From an uncultured Prevotella sp. (GTDB lineage: Bacteria; Bacteroidota; Bacteroidia; Bacteroidales; Bacteroidaceae), in contig CALEKA010000020.1 in the NCBI GenBank assembly GCA_937898715.1, forward strand, positions 34,749 through 98,748: a stretch of 64,000 bases of DNA, given 5' to 3'. Made by a program: the position numbers and the translations under genes. Below the pieces are notes generated by a model. The model searched no databases. It saw nothing but the letters and a program-made list of their open reading frames with translations, and was not told the origin of the DNA. Of this stretch, positions 25,565 to 33,023 are shown in pieces. The number at the start of each line of letters is the position of its first letter. Position 1 is the stretch's first letter.

Positions 25565-26823
25565 ACGTTCTTATATTTATTAAAGTTGTATACCATTAGT
25601 GTCATGACGAGCACTTCTGTCAACGTCACGACAATACTTGCACCGAGACCTTTCAGCCAGGGCGTGAGCACAAACATCATTAGGATGGAGCATGCAGCGG
25701 CTATCACGTAGACATTGCGAAAGGCTTTGCTTGTCTGCTTGTTGCCTAATGCTACGAGACCCATTTGTCCATACACGCCACCTATACCTATTGCTATGGG
25801 AGCTATGGCCATGATATAGAGGTAATCTTGTATACCTGCATAGTCCTTGCCCAATACGTAAGGGAGTAAGGGACCACCCAAGAATAAAGCCATTCCTGCT
25901 AAAATCATTACGCTGACTACTAATAGACGCACCTGACGGAATAGTCTTTGAGCCTGCTCTTTACACTGAATAGCCAAAGCGCTTATTTTCGGGAAAAACA
26001 CTTGGTTGAGCGGCACATAGAGCAAAAAACAGAGCGCACGCATAATGCGGTCAGCAGACGTGTAACGCCCCATTTCTTCTGTGGTACAATAGAATCCCAA
26101 GATAATCACTACTAATTGCGTATAAGCACTTGTTGAGGCTGTGGAGAGGAATAAAGGGAAACTCTCACTGAGTTCCACTCGTGCCCCCTTACAAGTTGGA
26201 GCGATCCACTTTACCAAATGCCTCTGATAGAGATAAACATTGGAGATAACCGCTGTGCTTACAAATACGAGAGCTTGCAAGAGCGCTGCCAGCACGTAGT
26301 CGTCGTTCTGCTTTACAAAGATGAATATCAAGGGCAAGACAATGATTTTGGAGAGCGTGTTCATCACCGAGAACATTCTTACCTTTCCTATGCCCTGGAA
26401 AAACCACATGAAAGTAAATGTATTTCCTACCACCATGGGCCAAGTTGCAAGAATCGCTTTGCTATAAAGTTGGAACGTGGGGACTACAAGCAACAAGATA
26501 CCAAGCACAGCGCTTGAAGCAAGCAGCAACAATGATTTGGCTAATACTACATTCCAGAATATGCTGTTCCTTTCCCTTTCATTATCTTTTACTTGCGCGA
26601 TGCGTTTCGTTGCGCTAAGGTTGAACCCGAAGTCTACCACCAACACCAAATATTGGATAACGGAAAGGGAAAATCCCACATAGCCATAGCCGCTTGCGCC
26701 CAACTTGATCATCAAATAGGGCATCACGAACAGAGGGAGCAATTGATTGACTCCTTGCAAGAGCATCAAGTAGAGTGCATCTACAAGTTCGTGTTTATTG
26801 TCTTTTATATTTCCTGCTATCAC
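25555..26823 (-). CDS. Wzx-type oligosaccharide flippase
   Basis: Inner-membrane protein of 422 residues with about twelve hydrophobic helices, moving lipid-linked repeat units across the membrane. The N-terminal segment QGVNQLLPLFVMPYLMIKLGASGYGYVGF is typical of the polysaccharide-transport branch of the MOP superfamily. YTSADRIMRALCFLLYVPLNQVFFPKISAL also fits this family. The gene starts 255 bp after the Wzz gene ends; that gap carries a palindromic element. Confidence 0.9.
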   Translation of the reverse strand: MIAGNIKDNKHELVDALYLMLLQGVNQLLPLFVMPYLMIKLGASGYGYVGFSLSVIQYLVLVVDFGFNLSATKRIAQVKDNERERNSIFWNVVLAKSLLLLASSAVLGILLLVVPTFQLYSKAILATWPMVVGNTFTFMWFFQGIGKVRMFSVMNTLSKIIVLPLIFIFVKQNDDYVLAALLQALVFVSTAVISNVYLYQRHLVKWIAPTCKGARVELSESFPLFLSTASTSAYTQLVVIILGFYCTTEEMGRYTSADRIMRALCFLLYVPLNQVFFPKISALAIQCKEQAQRLFRQVRLLVVSVMILAGMALFLGGPLLPYVLGKDYAGIQDYLYIMAIAPIAIGIGGVYGQMGLVALGNKQTSKAFRNVYVIAAACSILMMFVLTPWLKGLGASIVVTLTEVLVMTLMVYNFNKYKNVCC

Positions 26824-26911
26824 AAGTGTGGGGATTGGTAGGTGGTTTTATGAATTGGAAATGGATGAGGATTACTTGCATCTCGGATTAAAGAATAGGA
26901 TTGGACTTCAT

Positions 26912-27024
26912 TTAGTTCTGTGGGCGACGCATACCGCGTCGGTACAACAGGATTGAATGAAGTGAACCTATTAGAAATGCATTTCTAATTGTGCCGACGC
27001 GGGACGCGTCGCCCACAGAACTAA
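26912..27024. repeat. 113-bp palindromic element (MITE-like) inside the polysaccharide locus
   Basis: Perfect 19-bp terminal inverted repeat TTAGTTCTGTGGGCGACGC (26912-26930) and its complement (27006-27024). Further imperfect pairing follows inside (GCGTCGG with CCGACGC), and an inner palindrome TTAGAAATGCATTTCTAA lies near 26971-26988. The element occupies much of the 254-bp gap between the wzz and wzx genes; no gene was seen there. Confidence 0.85.
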
Positions 27025-27077
27025 TGCGAACTGAGTAACAGATGCACTTCAGAAATATCCGAGACAGCAATGCTCTA

Positions 27078-28145
27078 TCAAGCACGCTTCAAACTTTTCC
27101 AATAATCTCTTGCTAACAAAAACGTTACACTTCCGAAGAACGAAAGGAACAGCGCAATAGCCACGGCAAACATGCGCTTCGGTCCGACTGGCTTCAGAGG
27201 CACAGTGGCGGGCTGAATCACGGTGTAGACGGGCGTACGTTCTTGCACTTTGCTTTCAGCCAACTGCTGCTGTTGGGCATACTGAGAATAAGTATTATAG
27301 GCCAACTGCATTTCGTTTTCCAAACGATCAGCCACCTGTCGGAACGATACGAGCGTAACGTCCATGTTGGCATCACAATAGGCGGCATATTCGCGTTGTT
27401 TTTTCAAGTATTTGTTGTGGGCTTCCTTCGTAATTTTCTTGGTGTATTCCAAGTCTTTGCGAGCCTTGCCTGTACGATAGTCTGTAATGTATTTCTGCAA
27501 GCGGTTGCACACGTTAGCTGCGATCTGTTGTGCCACATCGGCGTCTTGCACTGTCACGTCTACGGTGATCATGTCAGTCTTCTTATCTACCACGCAGAAC
27601 AGCGCTCCTGAGAGCGCATCCATTACGCCTTTTTGCTTCTTGTTTAAGCGAATAGGATCGATATTCTCGTTGTTCATGGCTTTTTCCTGCGGAGTCTCTT
27701 TCTTTGAGCCCATCATACCGCTCCACCACGGACTTTGACCGCAATCACGGAAATAAGCATAAATAGTTACGCGCTTCTTCAGTCGTGATACGTTTACCGT
27801 ATCCTTCAAGAGATCGGAGAGAAATACGGTAGAACTCAACACTTTAGGATAGAACTCTGGATAGATGGCATCCTCCGAACTGCTTCCGCCCAATTTAATG
27901 CCAGCCATTGAAGCCATCGCACCTAAATTGCCTGAGATACCGCCAGAAGAGGAGGAAGTCTCTGGCAAAAGCACTGTCTCAGAATTATACGTACGAGGCA
28001 AGCTAAATACGTAGACAGTAGTCAGAGTGACAATCAACACCATCGTGACCAATATGGCTATCCAATGGTTGCGAATGATAGAGAAAAGATGGACAAGAAA
28101 TGCTTCATTCTTCACTTCATTGCCATGGAGCGTATTGTTTTCCAT
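27078..28145 (-). CDS. Wzz-type polysaccharide chain-length determinant
   Basis: Inner-membrane co-polymerase of 355 residues that sets chain length together with Wzy. A short cytosolic N-terminus is followed by a transmembrane helix (about 30-52), a long periplasmic part with the Wzz domain and a coiled coil (about 220-300), the proline-rich PVGPKRM motif and a second helix near the C-terminus. A Ser/Gly patch (SSSSGGISGNLGAMA) lies at about 65-80. There is no tyrosine-kinase domain, so chain control would not rely on fused autophosphorylation. Confidence 0.9.
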   Translation of the reverse strand: MENNTLHGNEVKNEAFLVHLFSIIRNHWIAILVTMVLIVTLTTVYVFSLPRTYNSETVLLPETSSSSGGISGNLGAMASMAGIKLGGSSSEDAIYPEFYPKVLSSTVFLSDLLKDTVNVSRLKKRVTIYAYFRDCGQSPWWSGMMGSKKETPQEKAMNNENIDPIRLNKKQKGVMDALSGALFCVVDKKTDMITVDVTVQDADVAQQIAANVCNRLQKYITDYRTGKARKDLEYTKKITKEAHNKYLKKQREYAAYCDANMDVTLVSFRQVADRLENEMQLAYNTYSQYAQQQQLAESKVQERTPVYTVIQPATVPLKPVGPKRMFAVAIALFLSFFGSVTFLLARDYWKSLKRA

Positions 28146-28193
28146 TCCGTTTTCAAATAGAGTTATATTCTTTTTCTTTGTCTGTTCTTATCT

Positions 28194-29291
28194 TCAAGCT
28201 TTAGCTTCACGATAGCGAATATGTGCGCGCAGGGATGCGATGACGAGCAAGTAGAGCAGGAGATTGCTCAATACCAACCAAGTAGAACTTATGCCTACTA
28301 CATGAAACAAAAGCATATTGATGCTTATGATTACGATTTGCAAGCATAGAATGAATGCCAACGCTGCGTGCATGCTCATACCAGCAGCCATGCAGAGGTG
28401 GTGAATGTGCGTCTTATCAGGCGTAAACATACCCTTACCCTTGCAAGTGCGCTCAATGGCCACACGGATGAGGTCTATCACGGGGATAAACACCAAACTA
28501 AACGATAGAAGTATAGGACAATCATGCACGTGGATAGGAACAACCGCTGGATTGAACATGGCATATTTGATGCAGAAATAAGCAATCGAATAGCCCAAAA
28601 TCAGACTGCCCGTATCGCCCATAAATGTCTTGGTGGAACGCTCAGTTTTGCCAAAGAGATTGAAATACATAAACGACAAGACCGAACCCATCAAGCCAAA
28701 CGTAAACAGTGAGTAAGGCAAAGACAATCGCGTGAATGCCCACGAGAATACACCCAAGCAAATCATGCACAGTCCTGAAGCCAAGCCATCAATACCATCT
28801 ATCAGATTGATAGCATTGACAATCAGCAGAAAGACTAAGACTGTCAACGGATAGCCCACCCAAACGGGTATCTCATAAATGCCGCAAAATCCATAAAGAT
28901 TGTTGATATACAGATTGCATAGTGGCATAAACACTGCAGTAATAATCTGTACCGCAAACTTGATCTTGGCGTCAAGTCCCAGAATGTCATCGACTATACC
29001 TATTATATAGATAAGGAACAACGCCACAAAGAGCAATACTGCCGATAAGCCAAACTGCACACTGTTGTTGCCTTGCAGAATCATTATAATGACCACAGCC
29101 GCCATACCCATCATAGTGGCGGGCGCAAACAATACGCCTCCCAAGCGGGGTATCTTATTATGGTGAACCTTGCGCTCATTAGGCATATCGAAGAGTCCGC
29201 GTGCCACGCAGAAACGTATCAACACGGGCATAATCAAGTAAGTGAGCAGTGCGCTTACACCGAAGGCTATTAGTGCATACAAAAGTATCAT
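28194..29291 (-). CDS. WecA/TagO-like undecaprenyl-phosphate N-acetylhexosamine-1-P transferase
   Basis: Polytopic membrane enzyme of 365 residues with about eleven helices. It transfers a HexNAc-1-phosphate from a UDP sugar to undecaprenyl phosphate. Motifs of the MraY/WecA superfamily are present: PNERKVHHNKIPRLGG (about 38-53), GIVDDILGLD, the NLIDGIDGLASG segment, FMGDTGSLILGY, and the cytosolic HIHH motif (KTHIHHLCM). It could start this polysaccharide or serve other glycans. It lies 29 bp from the export gene that precedes it. Confidence 0.92.
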   Translation of the reverse strand: MILLYALIAFGVSALLTYLIMPVLIRFCVARGLFDMPNERKVHHNKIPRLGGVLFAPATMMGMAAVVIIMILQGNNSVQFGLSAVLLFVALFLIYIIGIVDDILGLDAKIKFAVQIITAVFMPLCNLYINNLYGFCGIYEIPVWVGYPLTVLVFLLIVNAINLIDGIDGLASGLCMICLGVFSWAFTRLSLPYSLFTFGLMGSVLSFMYFNLFGKTERSTKTFMGDTGSLILGYSIAYFCIKYAMFNPAVVPIHVHDCPILLSFSLVFIPVIDLIRVAIERTCKGKGMFTPDKTHIHHLCMAAGMSMHAALAFILCLQIVIISINMLLFHVVGISSTWLVLSNLLLYLLVIASLRAHIRYREAKA

Positions 29292-29320
29292 ACCGTTTAG
29301 ATTTGAATAATCACATTCCG

Positions 29321-31849
29321 TTATTTTACAATTGTTGCAATCACCGTTCCCAAGGTGGCCATCATCGTACCCATTGAAAGGATTTCACCCAAAGACATAC
29401 GTTGGCGGCGAGCCTTGGCAGGCACTAAAATGGTACATCCTGGAGTAATATCTTTGGCAGACTTCACGCGCGAAATAGTGCCGTTCATATTGACGGCAAA
29501 CACACGCTTTGTACGAGCACGGAGACCAAAGCCACCGGCTTGATTGATATAATAAGAAGGCTTTGCTCCTTCTATATATGCCACGGTATTGGGATACATC
29601 ACCTGTCCGCTGATAGAGACCGTATTGCTATACTGCGGTACGATCAACTTATCGCCCTCACGCAATACAATGTCCCATTTATTATCACCCGGATGGAGCA
29701 AGGCTTGTTCGAGATTAATACCCACGGTCTGCGTATCGCCGAGATCAATCTTGCGCATATCAATAGAGTCGCCGCTGAGAGCCAGCTTGAGCATGGACTG
29801 CTGCTTAATCTTTTCGGCAGGAGTAAGCGTACGTTCCAAGTGCGCCCCCAGAGCATAGGCCTCTTTGGTAAGTCCACCCGACTCACGTACGAGATCGCTC
29901 AAGCGCATACCCTTATTGCTCAGCGCATAAGTGCCAGAGAAGGATACTTCGCCTTCTACGGCTACATGCTGCTGTTCTACATATCCAGGACTGCGACGTA
30001 CATAGACTTCATCAAAAGGTTCCAAAATGAAATTTTGCGTGCCATCTACCACGAAACCATCCTTCAGTGAGAAACTGAACGATTTAGCCACCTGTTCTGA
30101 CGACTCCATTGCCTTGTTGTTTCGAACACGGCGGGATACGTCAACCTTAACCACCGAAGCAGCGTCTTTCAGTCCACCTGCTTGAAGAATAAAGGTTTCC
30201 AACGTAGTATTGTCAGCATAATCGTAAATACCCGGGTAATTTACCTCACCAGAGATACTCAACGTACGCTCTTCCTGCATAATCTTCTTTGATGGAATAA
30301 AGAGTACGTCTTCATTCTTCAGGGGAACGTCAGCTACAGTATGCTGAAGGATGCCATTGATATCAAGATCGATTGACTCTAAAGTGCGGTCTTCCTTCAT
30401 GCGGTGAATGAAACCACGAGTAGAGAAAGCATCTTCTGCCAAACCACCAGCAGCTTCCAAAAGTTCACGTACGGTAGTGATATTACCATTCATCTGATAC
30501 ATACCCGGACGCATCACAGCTCCCTTTACTTCTACCATATTGCTATAACGCTGCAGAACAGAGTCAACAGCGACAGAGTCGCCATCAGCCAATTGGAACG
30601 AATTACGATCAAAATCGTCAATAGAGTAAACAGAAAGTTCGCCACCCGACTTACGCATCAAGCGAATATTCCCTTGATAGGCATCGCCCGTAAAGCCACC
30701 AGCATACTTTATCAGAGTACCCACGCTCTCTTTCGATTTCATCTCGTAATACATCGGACGCTTTACTTTACCCGTAATATTTACCAAGCACTCATAAGGG
30801 CCTACGATAATCACATCACCAGAAGTAAGGCGTACGTTGCCCTTCATATCACCATTTAGAATATAGTCATAGATATCACAAGTGGAAATCAATCGACCCT
30901 TTCGATAAATCTTGATATTACGAAGCGTACCGATATCATTCGTACCGCCCGCCATATAAAGGGCATTAAATACAGTGGCAAAGGCCGAAAGCGTATACGT
31001 GCCAGGCACTTTCACTTCGCCCATCACGTTTACCGAAATCGTCTTGGTCTGTCCAACAGTAAGGCGGATATTAGAACCACTATAGCGTGCGCCAACCGTA
31101 GAACGCAACTTCTGGTTAGCCTGTGCCACGGTCAGTCCATCCACATTGATAGGGCCATATGACTCAATATTAATAGTCCCATCGGGTGAGACTGTACTTT
31201 CAAATCGCTCTTGAGAAGCGCCCCATACGTCTACATAGACTGCATCGCCAGGACCGAGGCGATAGTCTTGCGGCGTGGCAATATTCATATTGGGTTCAAA
31301 CGAGAGCTTACGATTATTGAAAATATTACGTCCGAACACTTCGCGCCCTTTATGCTTGGGCGAAGTAGAATCATCGTCAGGAAAATTCAGCCCATCCAAA
31401 GAGTCAGGCAAAAGTTCTTCCATCTCATCGAAATATTCACTTCGTTGCTGACGCTGATATTTACGAAGTTGTGTGGGCGACATTGTATTGACATCTACCC
31501 TTTGTGACTGCGTTCTGCGCTGACCAGCTCCTTTTAACTCTTCTGCACGCTTATCGCCATTATTTTGGCGCATACGCGAGTCGTTGTTTGATACGCCAGA
31601 GATGTTACGTGCTCCAGGCACATCACCATTCTTTTGCTTCTCATATTTATCGCGAATGCGTCGGATCTGATCTATCTGCACGCCACGCTCCATTAGTTTA
31701 GTCACGATTTCTGCACGTGAAGTGCCTCGTGCATTTTCTTTTACCATAAACTGCATCACTTGATTGTCAGTCATGGTAGACTGTGCATAGAGCGTTGCAG
31801 ACATCGAAAGGGACAATGCTAATGCAAGAATTATTCTCTTCAGTATCAT
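29321..31849 (-). CDS. Wza-like polysaccharide export protein with SLBB domains
   Basis: Large envelope protein of 842 residues, the presumed outer-membrane/periplasmic exporter. A signal peptide (MILKRIILALALSLSMSATLYAQ) is followed by a helical acidic-basic region (about 25-180), then the poly-export domain (GPGDAVYVDVWG, about 207-290) and about six successive SLBB-type domains, each with motifs like VNVMGEVKVPGTY or VEVKGAVMRPGMY. A hydrophobic C-terminal helix ends the protein. No lipobox was seen. It is the first gene of the polysaccharide locus, after a long non-coding region. Confidence 0.9.
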   Translation of the reverse strand: MILKRIILALALSLSMSATLYAQSTMTDNQVMQFMVKENARGTSRAEIVTKLMERGVQIDQIRRIRDKYEKQKNGDVPGARNISGVSNNDSRMRQNNGDKRAEELKGAGQRRTQSQRVDVNTMSPTQLRKYQRQQRSEYFDEMEELLPDSLDGLNFPDDDSTSPKHKGREVFGRNIFNNRKLSFEPNMNIATPQDYRLGPGDAVYVDVWGASQERFESTVSPDGTINIESYGPINVDGLTVAQANQKLRSTVGARYSGSNIRLTVGQTKTISVNVMGEVKVPGTYTLSAFATVFNALYMAGGTNDIGTLRNIKIYRKGRLISTCDIYDYILNGDMKGNVRLTSGDVIIVGPYECLVNITGKVKRPMYYEMKSKESVGTLIKYAGGFTGDAYQGNIRLMRKSGGELSVYSIDDFDRNSFQLADGDSVAVDSVLQRYSNMVEVKGAVMRPGMYQMNGNITTVRELLEAAGGLAEDAFSTRGFIHRMKEDRTLESIDLDINGILQHTVADVPLKNEDVLFIPSKKIMQEERTLSISGEVNYPGIYDYADNTTLETFILQAGGLKDAASVVKVDVSRRVRNNKAMESSEQVAKSFSFSLKDGFVVDGTQNFILEPFDEVYVRRSPGYVEQQHVAVEGEVSFSGTYALSNKGMRLSDLVRESGGLTKEAYALGAHLERTLTPAEKIKQQSMLKLALSGDSIDMRKIDLGDTQTVGINLEQALLHPGDNKWDIVLREGDKLIVPQYSNTVSISGQVMYPNTVAYIEGAKPSYYINQAGGFGLRARTKRVFAVNMNGTISRVKSAKDITPGCTILVPAKARRQRMSLGEILSMGTMMATLGTVIATIVK

Positions 31850-31971
31850 GTATTCTAAGCTATTTCTTTAAAGTTTATATCAAAATCAAGCATCCTCCGT
31901 TTTACCATACAAAGGAAAATCTTGAAAGAACATTGTATGTTACTTGTAAACGCAACAAACCAATATTATTG

Positions 31972-31979
31972 CAAATGTA
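31972..31979 (-). promoter_or_regulatory. candidate -7 box of the polysaccharide locus
   Basis: TACATTTG on the minus strand, about 120 bp before the export gene ATG at 31849. The -33 element is weak. The long leader could hold control elements, but I saw no definite structure. Confidence 0.45.
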
Positions 31980-32256
31980 CGAAAAAAAATCATTGTAAAG
32001 GACTTTAAACCTATTGTTTCTATGTTATACGCTTATTAAACCGATTTATCCAAACCCACCAGACCAAACATCATTATATCCCAGAACGATAAAACTCATG
32101 TAAACATTGCACACAAATAAGACATCATATCAAACTAAAGATTCATGGCTTCGGCAACGTGAGTCGCATCGCTCATAAAGAAAAAAAACGACCCTTAAGT
32201 CCACCATGAATATTCATCTAAACTATCTCTTTCTAAAGACCTTTATCATAGTACTC

Positions 32257-32325
32257 TAATGATGAAGACTATTAGTAGTTAACGATGAAGACTTTAAGAG
32301 GTTAATGATGAAGATCATTAAAGGT
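32257..32325. repeat. 23-bp tandem repeat, three copies
   Basis: Units start at 32257, 32280 and 32303, each beginning TAATGATGAAGA or TAACGATGAAGA and ending in a short A/T/G-rich tail. The array lies in the AT-rich gap 31850-33023 between the polysaccharide locus and clpC. That gap also holds the promoters listed here and the phased half-sites at 32503-32574, and no gene I can support. Confidence 0.75.
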
Positions 32326-32502
32326 TATAGATCTATATCGTTAGAATAGCAAGTTTTAACACCACTAAACCACGCACAACTTCGTTCATAATACGCTTTC
32401 AAAAGCAACTATTCTCTTACATAAAATGTGAATAGATTTTGACAACGAAAAATCTCAATCTAGATATATATTTAAAGAGTTTATAATCAAAAAAAAACTT
32501 CA

Positions 32503-32574
32503 TGCCCATCAAATTCAGACGCTTTGCCCAACAAGAATAAACTCTTTGGGCATGTAATTTCTTTTTCTTGGGCA
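32503..32574. promoter_or_regulatory. four phased TGCCCA/TGGGCA half-sites
   Basis: TGCCCAT at 32503, TGCCCAA at 32525, then the inverted TTGGGCA at 32546 and TTGGGCA at 32568. Spacings are 22, 21 and 22 bp, close to two helical turns, so all would face one side of the DNA. This resembles a regulator-binding array. The protein is unknown. Confidence 0.4.
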
Positions 32575-32832
32575 TAAAATGAGATCAAAAGGGAGGGAAA
32601 ATGAGCAGAAAACAAGCAGAAAATGCACTCAAGTCACCCATCTTTTGATTTCTCACATACACAACTACGTGATTATCAGAGATCTCACGCAGTTCTTCAC
32701 TATTCGCTTATTTGAAACGGAATTAAACGCGATCACAAATAAACAAATAGTGAGCTTAAATCTAAGAAGATATAGCGAATGTTTACAAGAAGGAATTAAG
32801 AAACGATTGTACGGCTTTCGCCGACAAAAACA

Positions 32833-32862
32833 TTGTCAGTTCAAAGATTATATGTATTTTTG
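32833..32862 (+). promoter_or_regulatory. housekeeping-type promoter upstream of clpC
   Basis: A TTG (32833-32835) and a TATTTTTG (32855-32862) are separated by 19 bp. It would give a leader of about 155 nt for clpC. Confidence 0.55.
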
Positions 32863-32972
32863 TAGCGTAATGTGCCTTGACATATACATTATATATATAG
32901 GAGAGTTATATCTATAAAACGGAAAGATGCTATCTCCACTCGATAAGAATGCTAAGCACTGTTAGAAAAAAA

Positions 32973-32988
32973 TGGCACGACATTTGCA
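32973..32988 (+). promoter_or_regulatory. sigma-54 (-24/-12) promoter of clpC
   Basis: TGGCACG (32973-32979), four bases, then TTGCA (32984-32988). This matches the RpoN consensus TGGCACG-N4-TTGCW at every conserved base, with the GG and GC dinucleotides at the required distance. Transcription would start near 32999, about 25 bp before the clpC ATG. It needs an enhancer-binding activator, which is not in the window. Confidence 0.75.
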
Positions 32989-33023
32989 TTGCTTACTCAG
33001 TTAAAACAAAGAGAAATCCAGTT

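Noticed and set aside
32579..32917. 112-codon plus-strand open frame before clpC
   Set aside because: AT-rich, no recognisable domain, and it runs through the upstream clpC promoter. A small protein cannot be fully excluded.
31850..32948. NusG-like upxY gene or invertible promoter for the polysaccharide locus
   Set aside because: No fitting reading frame and no inverted-repeat pair flanking the candidate promoter was found.
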